Positions 19,190-27,419 of a stretch of 64,000 nucleotides of DNA are shown piece by piece. This DNA comes from JANQIO01 sp965601975 (GTDB taxonomy: Bacteria > Pseudomonadota > Gammaproteobacteria > Pseudomonadales > Halieaceae), in assembly GCA_965601975.1 (NCBI GenBank), contig OZ271856.1:2976001-3040000 (forward strand), written 5' to 3'. The translations under genes were made by a program, and so were the position numbers. The notes beneath the pieces are model-generated. The model was not told where the DNA came from. It made no database searches and saw only the letters and a list, made by a program, of their open reading frames with translations. Position 1 is the stretch's first letter; every line of letters begins with the position of its first letter.

Positions 19190-21381
19190 CCCAGCGCTCC
19201 GTAGCGTGCGCGCAGGCGCTGCCGCACGACTTCCGCCATCGTGTTCACCGCAAACGTGAACAGAAACAGCAAAAAGGCTGCCAGAAACAGAATGCGATAG
19301 TGGGTGCTGTCCACTTCCGCTTCCGGCACTTCCACGGCGATATTGGCCGCCAGGGTGCGCATGCCCTCAAACAGGTTCGCGTCCATGATGGGGGTGTTGC
19401 CGGTAGCCATGAGTACGATCATGGTCTCGCCGACGGCGCGGCCGAACCCGATCATCACGCCCGAGAAAACGCCGGGGCTGGCGGTGGGCAGCACGACGCC
19501 CACCAGCGTCTGCCAGGGCGTCGCCCCCAGGGCCAGGCTGCCATAGGACAGGTGACGGGGCACCGAGTAGATGGCGTCCTCTGCGATCGAGAAGATGGTC
19601 GGGATGACCGCGAAACCCATGGCAATGCCCACCACCAGGGCGTTGCGCTGATCGTAGGCCAGGCCGAGCTCGTCCTTCAGCCACTGTCGCGCGTCGCCGC
19701 CGAACAGCAGCGCTTCCACCGGTCCACCCAGCGAAAAACCCCACCAGCAGAGCACCAGGATCACCGGCAGCAGTATGACCGCGTGCCAGCCGTCCGGGAC
19801 CAGGTTGCGGAGCCCGGGTGGCAGCCGCGACCACAGTGCCGCGAACAGCAGTACGCCCAGGGGCACCGTCAGGCCCAGGGACAGGACCTGGCTGAGGTTG
19901 TTCTCCACCAGCGGCGCCAGCCAGAGCCCGGCGAGAAAGCCGAGGATCACTGTCGGCAACGCCTCCATGAGTTCGATGGTCGGTTTGATGCGCCGCCGCA
20001 GTGCCGGCGCCATGAAAAACGCCGTATAAATCGCGCCACCGATGGCGAGCGGCGTGGCGAACAACATGGCGTAGAAAGCGGCCTTCAGGGTCCCGAAGGC
20101 CAGCGGCGTCATGCTGTATTTTGACTCGTAGTTGTTGCTTGAAGCGGAGGACTGGTAAATCAGCGCCGGCGACTCATAGCCCTCGTACCACACGCGGCGC
20201 CACAGGGACGCCAGTGAGACCTCCGGATGGGGATTGTCGAGTATCCAGCGTCGCAGGCTGCCCTCGCTGTCCACCGCCAGCAGCGTATCAGCCCTGGGAG
20301 ACAGCGCCATGGCCTGCAGACCGGGCACCATGGGTGCACGAAACGCGCGTGCGCCGGAGGTGGCGTTGAACCAGGACAGGCTGTCCCCGCCCAGGGCCAG
20401 GAATCCGCGGCGGCGGTGTTCGGGCAGCAGCTGCTCTATGCCGTCACCGCCTGTGTCGAACTGGTGAACCACACGGACCTGCCCGCCACCCATGATGTAG
20501 TAGCGCGCCAGGCGATTGGCCGAGGACGCGGCCACCAGCGACTGCCCTCCCTGCAGGACCGTACTGGCAGTCAGCGATTCTCCCGCAGGAAACAGCCGAC
20601 CCTGGTGCAGCGGTGAGGGCGCTGGATCCGGGAGCGGCCAGAGCCGGTAGCTGCCGTTTTCCTCGAGCAGCAACAACCAGCGGTTTTCCAGCACGTGGAT
20701 TGCCGCTGCCCGCGGTTGCAGCCCCAGGGAATGCGTTTCGGGAACCCTGTCAGAGGAACCGCCCCCGTCACCGAAGTGCAGGATATCGAGCTCACCGTCT
20801 GCAAACTGGACCACCAGGGTATCGCAGCTGTCACACAGGGCGAGACGGTGCACCGGGTTACCCTGCCGCAGCACTCGCGGTGCCACGCCATAGGGATAGT
20901 CCAGGATTGGGGACACCCTGCGTTCAGCCCCCTCGAAGCTGTAGCCGAAGCCCGCATTGACTACCTGTACGCTGCCGTCGCCAAAACCCAGGCCAATGCT
21001 GTCCTGGCCGGTCCCGGCGACCGCCAGGGTAGTGAGCTCCCGACCCGGCCCGGCCAGCTCGCTGGTTTTCATTGTCGTGCCGTCTTGCAGGCGGCTGAAC
21101 GCCGCATTGCCCGCTTCCGAGATACTGAAGGCGAGCACCCCGTATTCATCGCTGGAAAGCCAGCGCACGGCCGGTGCCTCCACAGTGCGCCAGGCCTGCG
21201 GAGGCTGCGGCGCCATGGTAGCCGGGCGCAGCAGCGGCGAAATTTCGTAGACCAGGAAGATAAACAGCATGAGGATGGTGAACAGGACCACGCCGCCACC
21301 GGAGCTGATCAGGGCTGTGGCGCACCGGTCCTTGAACCGTCGCCAGCGCGGCCACCACGCGGGGGGTGCTGCGCGATTCAC
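19186..21381 (-). CDS. pstC: Phosphate ABC transporter permease PstC, long form with periplasmic domain
   Basis: Second permease subunit, 731 residues against about 320 in E. coli. An N-terminal membrane helix (about residues 28-48) is followed by about 330 periplasmic residues with repeated beta-rich units that look like a propeller (for example ALSPRADTLLAVDSEGSLRR). The permease core follows with the EAA loop around YGSLALGATPWQTLV. This extension is shared with pseudomonad PstC; its function is not known to me. It overlaps pstS and pstA by 4 bases each. Confidence 0.93.
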   Translation of the reverse strand: MNRAAPPAWWPRWRRFKDRCATALISSGGGVVLFTILMLFIFLVYEISPLLRPATMAPQPPQAWRTVEAPAVRWLSSDEYGVLAFSISEAGNAAFSRLQDGTTMKTSELAGPGRELTTLAVAGTGQDSIGLGFGDGSVQVVNAGFGYSFEGAERRVSPILDYPYGVAPRVLRQGNPVHRLALCDSCDTLVVQFADGELDILHFGDGGGSSDRVPETHSLGLQPRAAAIHVLENRWLLLLEENGSYRLWPLPDPAPSPLHQGRLFPAGESLTASTVLQGGQSLVAASSANRLARYYIMGGGQVRVVHQFDTGGDGIEQLLPEHRRRGFLALGGDSLSWFNATSGARAFRAPMVPGLQAMALSPRADTLLAVDSEGSLRRWILDNPHPEVSLASLWRRVWYEGYESPALIYQSSASSNNYESKYSMTPLAFGTLKAAFYAMLFATPLAIGGAIYTAFFMAPALRRRIKPTIELMEALPTVILGFLAGLWLAPLVENNLSQVLSLGLTVPLGVLLFAALWSRLPPGLRNLVPDGWHAVILLPVILVLCWWGFSLGGPVEALLFGGDARQWLKDELGLAYDQRNALVVGIAMGFAVIPTIFSIAEDAIYSVPRHLSYGSLALGATPWQTLVGVVLPTASPGVFSGVMIGFGRAVGETMIVLMATGNTPIMDANLFEGMRTLAANIAVEVPEAEVDSTHYRILFLAAFLLFLFTFAVNTMAEVVRQRLRARYGALG

Positions 21382-22373
21382 AGCTGCAGGGCCTCCCGGG
21401 AACGCGCCGCCAGGCTGGCGGTCAGTGGGATATAACCATCTTTCACCACCATCTGCTGGCCTTCCCGGGACAGCACCATGGTGAGGAACTCACGTTCCAG
21501 CGGTGGCAGCGGCTGGCCCGGCACCTTATTGACGTAGATGTACATGAACCGGGACAGCGGGTAGTCGCCATTCACCGCCGTCTCGGCACTGGGCATCACG
21601 TGGGGAGCACCCGCTCGCGATGCCAGGGGCACGGGTTTGACGCTGGCGGTGCGAAATCCCAGTGCAGAGTAGCCGATGCCGTTCACGGCTGTGGAAATCG
21701 CCTGCACGACTGAGGCGGAACCCGGTTGTTCATTCACGCGGGGCGAAAAGTCACCGTTGCACAGGGCCTCGCCCTTGAAAAAACCGTAGGTGCCAGACAC
21801 CGAGTTGCGGCCAAACAGCTGGATGTGACGTCGCGCCCAGACACTGCCCAGCCCCAGTTCGCCCCAGCTGGCAATCGCAGTCGACTGTCCACAGCGGCGG
21901 GTCGCAGAAAACACCGCGTCGACCTGGGGCAGCGTCATGCCCTCGATGGGGTTGTCCCGGTGCACGAATATCGCCACGGCGTCGATGGCCACGGGTATTG
22001 CCGTGGGCAGGTAGCCATAGCGGTTTTCGAAAGACGTGCGCTCGCGGTCCTTCATGCTCCGGCTCATTGGCCCCAGGCTGACGGTGCCTTCCGTCAGCGC
22101 CGGCGGCGCGGTGGACGACCCCGCCGCCTGCACCTGCACATAGACGTTGGGGTAGTGGCGCTTGAAGGCCTCCGCCCACAGGGTCATGAGATTGGCGAGG
22201 GTATCGGAGCCGGCGCTGGAGAGATTGCCGGCCACGCCGCTGGCGGGCTGATAGGCGGGCAGCTCTTCGTCGCCCGCCGCAGAGGCGCTTGCCACCATTG
22301 CCACCATTGCCAGCAGCAGGACCAGGCCGATGCCGCAGTGGGTACCGAAGCGGACGGGGAAGGTACGGGCCAT
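21378..22373 (-). CDS. pstS: Periplasmic phosphate-binding protein PstS
   Basis: Substrate-binding protein of the phosphate importer. I set the start at MARTFPVRFG, which gives a normal signal peptide ending at ASASAAG and a protein of 331 residues; the frame opens 16 codons earlier but that overlaps phoR and disrupts the signal. The phosphate-loop segments SSAGSDTLANL, LGPMSRSMKD and RNSVSGTYGFF are visible. It follows phoR after 20 bases, so it is cotranscribed with it. Confidence 0.92.
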   Translation of the reverse strand: MARTFPVRFGTHCGIGLVLLLAMVAMVASASAAGDEELPAYQPASGVAGNLSSAGSDTLANLMTLWAEAFKRHYPNVYVQVQAAGSSTAPPALTEGTVSLGPMSRSMKDRERTSFENRYGYLPTAIPVAIDAVAIFVHRDNPIEGMTLPQVDAVFSATRRCGQSTAIASWGELGLGSVWARRHIQLFGRNSVSGTYGFFKGEALCNGDFSPRVNEQPGSASVVQAISTAVNGIGYSALGFRTASVKPVPLASRAGAPHVMPSAETAVNGDYPLSRFMYIYVNKVPGQPLPPLEREFLTMVLSREGQQMVVKDGYIPLTASLAARSREALQL

Positions 22374-22393
22374 CGTAAAAACGCGGAAAGATG

Positions 22394-23668
22394 TCAGTTC
22401 TGTGACAGCGGAAAAACGCATCGGAAGGTGCTGCCGACCCCTACCTCGCTGTCGATTTCCAGCCGCGCCTGGTGGCCCGCCAGCACGTGCTTGACGATGG
22501 CCAGGCCGAGGCCGGTGCCGCCGGTTCCCTGGGCGCGGCTCTTGTCGACCCGGTAAAAGCGCTCGGTCAGTCTCGGCAGGTGCACCGCATCGATGCCGGG
22601 CCCCTGGTCCGACACCTCCAGGCAGCCGCTGCCGTCGCGCTCATACCACTTCATGTCTACCGGACCCGCACTGTACTTGAGCGCATTGATCACCAGGTTG
22701 GAGACCGCGCTGTAGAGGTGCTTGTAGTTGCCTTCGATCGAGCGTGACGTGTCGATCTGCGTGGTGACGGTGCGATCCGGGTACGCACCCAGCACGAATT
22801 CCCGCACCTCCGCCACCAGCTCGGCCATGTCCAGGGGCTGGTGCTCCTCGCGGCCCTCGGCAGACTCGATCTGCGACAGCCACAGCAGGTCCCGCAGCAG
22901 CGTTTCCATGCGCTCGGCCTGCTGCTGCATCTGGAGCATGGGATGGCGCAGGCGCTCTTCTGCACCGACATCGGTATCCATCAGCGTCAGCAGGTAGCCG
23001 GTAATGACGGTGAGCGGCGTGCGCAGTTCGTGTGAGACGTTGGCGACGAAGTCCCGGCGCATCTTCTCCAGCTGCTGTTCGCGCGTCACGTCCCGGGCAA
23101 ACATCAAACGGCTGCCCCTGCCAAACTCGGTGACTTCTACCAGGAGCTGGACATTCGGGTCCAGGGGACTCTCCACCAGCAGCGGCTGCTGGTAGTCACC
23201 CTCGCTGAACCAGGCGCTGAAGTTGGGTGCCCGCAGCAGGTAGACAATGGCCTGGCCGCGGTCCCGCGGGTACTGCAGTCCCAGCAGCTCCTGCGCCGCC
23301 TCGTTCGACCATTCGATATTGGCCGACGGGTCGATCAACACCGCGGCATCTTTCAGTGCCGCCAGGGAGTCCCGCAGGTAGCTGACCGCAGTCTGAAGCC
23401 GATCCCGCTCTTCGCGGTCAGTCCGCTGCAGGCGGTAGATGCTGTCGTAGAATTCGCCCCAGAGTCCGCGAGCCTCCGGGGGCTCCGTGTCCGGCCTGCG
23501 CATCCAGTCAGACACGCGGCGGAGCTGGTTGAACCAGTAGATCACCAGTGCGAGGGCGGCCAAGGCGAGGGCCGGCAGGGCGTAGCCGAACGCAGCTCCC
23601 AGACCGACAACTACAAGAAAATAGACGGCAACCTTTCGAAGTTCTTTCCACCAGCTGGTGGTCGCCAC
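22394..23668 (-). CDS. phoR: Phosphate regulon sensor histidine kinase PhoR
   Basis: Membrane sensor kinase for phosphate limitation, 424 residues from a GTG start that shares one base with the phoB stop (TAGTG). Two hydrophobic segments lie at residues 10-45 with only a short link between them, followed by a PAS domain, the H-box VSHELRTPLTVI, the N-box NLVINALKYS and the G-boxes DQGPGID and GGTGLGLAIV. The lack of a periplasmic sensor domain fits PhoR, which senses through PstSCAB-PhoU. Confidence 0.95.
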   Translation of the reverse strand: MATTSWWKELRKVAVYFLVVVGLGAAFGYALPALALAALALVIYWFNQLRRVSDWMRRPDTEPPEARGLWGEFYDSIYRLQRTDREERDRLQTAVSYLRDSLAALKDAAVLIDPSANIEWSNEAAQELLGLQYPRDRGQAIVYLLRAPNFSAWFSEGDYQQPLLVESPLDPNVQLLVEVTEFGRGSRLMFARDVTREQQLEKMRRDFVANVSHELRTPLTVITGYLLTLMDTDVGAEERLRHPMLQMQQQAERMETLLRDLLWLSQIESAEGREEHQPLDMAELVAEVREFVLGAYPDRTVTTQIDTSRSIEGNYKHLYSAVSNLVINALKYSAGPVDMKWYERDGSGCLEVSDQGPGIDAVHLPRLTERFYRVDKSRAQGTGGTGLGLAIVKHVLAGHQARLEIDSEVGVGSTFRCVFPLSQN

Positions 23669-24375
23669 TACAGTGAGACTCCTCGCGCCGAGAAACGGTA
23701 GCCGGTGCCGCGAACGGTCTGGATCAGCCGACTGTAGTCGTTTTCAGGAGTCTGCAGGGACTTGCGCAGGCGCCTGATATGCACGTCGACGGTGCGCTCC
23801 TCTACATACACGTTGGCTCCCCAGACCTGGTCGAGCAGCTGGTTGCGGGTGTAGGCCCGCTCCGGGTGGGACATGAAAAACTGCAGCAGGCGGAACTCGG
23901 TGGGGCCCACGTCGATGAGGTCACCACAGAGGAAGATGCGCTTGGAATCGCTGTCCAGGGTGAGCCCCGCCACCTGCAGGGTGGACTCCTCCACGCCACC
24001 CGTGCTGCGGCGCAGCAGCGCGCGAATGCGGGCGATGAGCTCGCGCGGTGCGAACGGCTTGGTGATGTAATCATCGGCGCCGACGTCCAGCCCCTGGATC
24101 ACGTTGTCCTCGGTGGTCTTGGCGGTGAGCATGATCACCGGCAGGTCCCTGGTGGCATCGTTGCGCTTGAGCCGCCGCAGCAACTCCAGGCCGCTGCCAC
24201 CGGGCAGCATCCAGTCCAGCAGCACGATATCCGGCCGCTCGTCGACAATGACCTGGTAGGCGGACTGGATGTTTTCCGCCTCCAGGCAGTTGAACTCGGC
24301 GATCTCCAGCGCCATGCGAAGCATGTCGCGGATGGCAAACTCATCGTCGACAATGAGTACCGTGCGCTCAGACAT
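23668..24375 (-). CDS. phoB: Phosphate regulon response regulator PhoB
   Basis: OmpR-family regulator of 235 residues. The receiver domain has the acidic pair DDE near the N-terminus, the phosphorylated aspartate in DIVLLDWMLPG and the lysine in MLTAKT; the winged-helix DNA-binding domain ends with RTVDVHIRRLRKSL. First gene of the operon. A Pho box with a matched -10 lies directly upstream, so it is probably autoregulated. Confidence 0.97.
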   Translation of the reverse strand: MSERTVLIVDDEFAIRDMLRMALEIAEFNCLEAENIQSAYQVIVDERPDIVLLDWMLPGGSGLELLRRLKRNDATRDLPVIMLTAKTTEDNVIQGLDVGADDYITKPFAPRELIARIRALLRRSTGGVEESTLQVAGLTLDSDSKRIFLCGDLIDVGPTEFRLLQFFMSHPERAYTRNQLLDQVWGANVYVEERTVDVHIRRLRKSLQTPENDYSRLIQTVRGTGYRFSARGVSL

Positions 24376-24410
24376 ATGACAGTTTTCCTAACCGGTTTCT
24401 CAGACCAGCT

Positions 24411-24444
24411 ATTAAAAGTGCCAAATATTACATCATTATGACAT
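24411..24444 (-). promoter_or_regulatory. Pho box and -10 of the phoBR-pstSCAB-phoU operon
   Basis: Positions 24427-24444, read on the minus strand, give ATGTCATAATGATGTAAT, which matches the E. coli Pho-box consensus at 14 of 18 positions with both TGT half-sites in phase. Ten bases further downstream lies TTTAAT (24411-24416, 5/6 match to -10), the normal spacing when PhoB replaces the -35 element. Transcription would start near 24404, about 30 bases before the phoB start. Confidence 0.8.
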
Positions 24445-24465
24445 TGAGCCCGTGGTCGCAGCGGC

Positions 24466-25518
24466 TTATCTCAGGGATGCGTTGATATTTTCGAGCACAT
24501 TGTTGCCAGGGCACAGGTCGCTCTCCACCAGCGTGTTGAGCGGTTTGTGCACGGTGCCCAGCACCTCGTGCAGCTCCGGCGCGGTGCGGTGCAGGTAAAT
24601 GAGCCCGGTGAGCACCTGGCCCTGGGCGCGGTAGCGCTCGATCGTATTGATCGCAGAGATTCGGTCGAAGGGATCGAGGCCCTCCTCCACCTTGTGCAGC
24701 CGCAGCACCGACCCGTCGTGCATGGTGACTTCCGTTGAGGTGCCAGGTGCGTAGTGTGCGGTGATTTCCTCGCGCATGGGCACGAAATCCACCGTGGCGG
24801 TGGCCTCGCTGTGTTCGCGCACCCAGTCGTAGGACTTGGTGGATTCCGTATTGTTGTTGAAGGTGACGCAGGGCGAGATCACGTCGATGAGCGCGAAGCC
24901 CCGGTGGGAAATCGCGGCCTTGATCAATGGCACCAGCTGGTCCTTGTCGCCGGAGAAGCTGCGGGCGACGAAGGAGGCACCCATCTGCAGCGCCGTGGCG
25001 CAGAGATCGATGGCGCCGAAGGGATTGGCATCGCCCTTCTTGCTGGCGGAGCCCTCGTCGGCGGTGGCGCTGTCCTGTCCCTTGGTCAGGCCGTAGCAGC
25101 CGTTGTTCATCACGATATAGACCATGTTCAGGTTGCGACGCACCACGTGGGCAAACTGGCCCATGCCGATGGAAGCGCTGTCACCGTCACCGGACACGCC
25201 CAGGTAGATCAGTTCCCGGTTGGCCATGGCGGCCCCGGTGGCCACCGACGGCATGCGGCCGTGCACGGAGTTGAAGCCGTGGGACTTGCCGAGGAAGAAG
25301 GCCGGGGTTTTCGAGGAGCAGCCGATGCCGGACATCTTGGCAATCTGGTGCGGCGGGATCGACAGCTCGTGGACGGCCTTGACGATGGCGCCGCTGATGG
25401 CGTCGTGGCCACAGCCGGCACACAGGTTGGACAGGGCGCCCTCGTAGTCCGCCTTGGTGAAGCCGATGTCATTGACAGGCAGCTCCGGGTGGCGGAATTT
25501 CGGTTTGATGTAGCTCAT
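24466..25518 (-). CDS. korB: 2-oxoacid (2-oxoglutarate-type) oxidoreductase beta subunit
   Basis: Thiamine-diphosphate subunit of a 2-oxoacid:acceptor oxidoreductase, 350 residues. It has the CAGCGHDAISGA motif with cluster-ligand cysteines, GIGCSSKTPAFF, and the thiamine-diphosphate binding GDGDSASIGMG followed by NNGCYGLTKGQ. By family, KorAB oxidises 2-oxoglutarate to succinyl-CoA with a low-potential acceptor; other 2-oxoacids remain possible. The start overlaps the korA stop by 4 bases. Confidence 0.87.
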   Translation of the reverse strand: MSYIKPKFRHPELPVNDIGFTKADYEGALSNLCAGCGHDAISGAIVKAVHELSIPPHQIAKMSGIGCSSKTPAFFLGKSHGFNSVHGRMPSVATGAAMANRELIYLGVSGDGDSASIGMGQFAHVVRRNLNMVYIVMNNGCYGLTKGQDSATADEGSASKKGDANPFGAIDLCATALQMGASFVARSFSGDKDQLVPLIKAAISHRGFALIDVISPCVTFNNNTESTKSYDWVREHSEATATVDFVPMREEITAHYAPGTSTEVTMHDGSVLRLHKVEEGLDPFDRISAINTIERYRAQGQVLTGLIYLHRTAPELHEVLGTVHKPLNTLVESDLCPGNNVLENINASLR

Positions 25519-27419
25519 TCGTTGTCTCCCTCATAGCGGGCCACGGCGGCGCGCTTGTACTGGTCGGGAATCTCGGCCCGGGCAACCTCACGGTGCAGGG
25601 GCATGACGTTGCCGCCCGGCACCTGCTGCAGGATCTGCTTGCGGATGTTGCGGGCGCTGATCGGGGTGCCGTCGAAGCACAGCACCGACTTCAGCTTGTC
25701 GGGGCCAAACTCGAATTCCGCCATCAGCAGGGTACGCAGCTGGGCGTCCCGATTCTGCTCGATGACGAAGGTACAGGCGTGGTTGTCGATGAAGTCCTCG
25801 ACTTCCTCATTGAAGGGGAAGGCGCGCACCCGCATGGAATCGATGTGCAGCCCCTCTTCCGCCAGGTGCTCCACAGCCTCGCGGGCGGAGGCTTCGCTGG
25901 TGCCGAAGAAGATCACGCCGTACTCGGTCTCTTCCGCGGCGGGCGACATTTCCGGTTCCGGCACGTAGGCCTTGGCGGTTTCCCACTTGGCCATGAGACG
26001 CAGCATGTTGCGCTCGTAGGCCTCGCCGATTTCCGTGTAGGCCGCCATCTCGTCGCGCGACGTGCCGCGGGTGACATAGGCGCCCTTCTCCGGGTGCGTC
26101 CCGGGAATCGTGCGGTAGCACAGGGCGTCCATATCCAGGTCCTGGTAGCGGCCGAACTGCTCCATACCTTCCAGCTCTTCGGCCGTCAGCACCTTGCCAC
26201 GGTCATAGCGGCGCTTGTCGTCCCAGTGCAGGGGCTCGGACATGTTGTCGTTCATGCCCAGGTCCAGGTCGGTCATGATGATGATGGGCGTTTGCAGCCG
26301 CTCGGCCAGGTCGAAGGCGTCCGCTGCCATGTCGAAGCACTCGCGCGGCGTCGACGGGAACAGCAGCACCTGCTTGGTATCGCCGTGGGAGGCATAGGCC
26401 GCCCCGAGGATGTCCGACTGCTGGGTGCGGGTGGGCATGCCGGTGGACGGTCCGGCTCGCTGCACGTCGATCAGCACCGCCGGCACCTCGGCGAAATAGG
26501 CCAGCCCCAGGAACTCCGACATCAGCGACAGGCCCGGACCGCTGGTGGCGGTAAACGCGCGGGCACCGTTCCAGTTCGCACCCACCACCATGCCGATCGC
26601 GGCCAGCTCGTCCTCGGCCTGGACGATGGCGTAGCTTTTCTTGCCGCTGCCCGGGTCGATGCGCAGGCGTCGGCAGTACTTGTCGAACTCTTCCACCACC
26701 GAGGTCGACGGCGTGATCGGGTACCAGGCCGCCACCGTGGCGCCGCCATAGATACAGCCCAGGGCGGTGGCGGTGTTGCCGTCCAGCAGGATCCGGTCGC
26801 CCACCAGGTCGCGGCGCTCGACGCGGATACTCAAGGGGCAGTCGAAGTTTTCCTTCGCGTACTGGTGGCCCAGCTCCAGCGCGTGAACGTTGGGGGCAAT
26901 GAGTTTCTCTTTCCCCTTGAACTGGTCGCCGACCAGCCCGGTCAGGGCGGAGAAATCCATGTCCAGCAGGGCCGCCAGGGCACCCACGTAGATCACGTTC
27001 TTGAACAGCTGCCGCTGGCGCGGGTCCGTGTATTCCCGGTTGCAAATGGCCGTCAGCGGAATCCCGATGATATGGACGTCGTCCCGCAGCAGGCGCAGGT
27101 CCAGGGGCTTGGTGTTGTCATAGATGAAGTAGCCGCCGGACTCCACTTCCTTGATGTCCGTGGGCATGCTCTGCGGATTGACGCTGACCACGATGTCGAC
27201 GCCGCCGCGCCGGCCCAGGTAACCCTTGTCGCTGACCCGAACCTCGTACCAGGTCGGCAGACCCTGGATATTGGAGGGAAAAATATTCTTCGGGCTGACC
27301 GGCAGCCCCATCCGGAACAGGGCCTTGGCAAACAGGTGGTTGGCACTGGCGGAACCGGTGCCATTGACGTTGGCAAACTTGATGACGAAGTCGTTGACGG
27401 ACTGGATACGCTGACTCAT
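25515..27419 (-). CDS. korA: 2-oxoacid oxidoreductase fused gamma-alpha subunit
   Basis: Large subunit of 634 residues. Residues about 10-190 are the gamma domain (NGTGSASANHLFAKAL is its glycine-rich start) and residues 205 to the end the alpha domain, with the YPITPSTSVVEEF motif and TSGPGLSLMSEFLGLA. Gamma-alpha fusions are normal for the KorA type. Overlaps of 4 bases with both neighbours show tight translational coupling of the three genes. Confidence 0.87.
   Translation of the reverse strand: MSQRIQSVNDFVIKFANVNGTGSASANHLFAKALFRMGLPVSPKNIFPSNIQGLPTWYEVRVSDKGYLGRRGGVDIVVSVNPQSMPTDIKEVESGGYFIYDNTKPLDLRLLRDDVHIIGIPLTAICNREYTDPRQRQLFKNVIYVGALAALLDMDFSALTGLVGDQFKGKEKLIAPNVHALELGHQYAKENFDCPLSIRVERRDLVGDRILLDGNTATALGCIYGGATVAAWYPITPSTSVVEEFDKYCRRLRIDPGSGKKSYAIVQAEDELAAIGMVVGANWNGARAFTATSGPGLSLMSEFLGLAYFAEVPAVLIDVQRAGPSTGMPTRTQQSDILGAAYASHGDTKQVLLFPSTPRECFDMAADAFDLAERLQTPIIIMTDLDLGMNDNMSEPLHWDDKRRYDRGKVLTAEELEGMEQFGRYQDLDMDALCYRTIPGTHPEKGAYVTRGTSRDEMAAYTEIGEAYERNMLRLMAKWETAKAYVPEPEMSPAAEETEYGVIFFGTSEASAREAVEHLAEEGLHIDSMRVRAFPFNEEVEDFIDNHACTFVIEQNRDAQLRTLLMAEFEFGPDKLKSVLCFDGTPISARNIRKQILQQVPGGNVMPLHREVARAEIPDQYKRAAVARYEGDNE

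Noticed and set aside
17477..21381. Fusion or misassembly in pstA and pstC because of their length
   Set aside because: Both frames are continuous with normal overlaps, and the same long forms occur in Pseudomonas.
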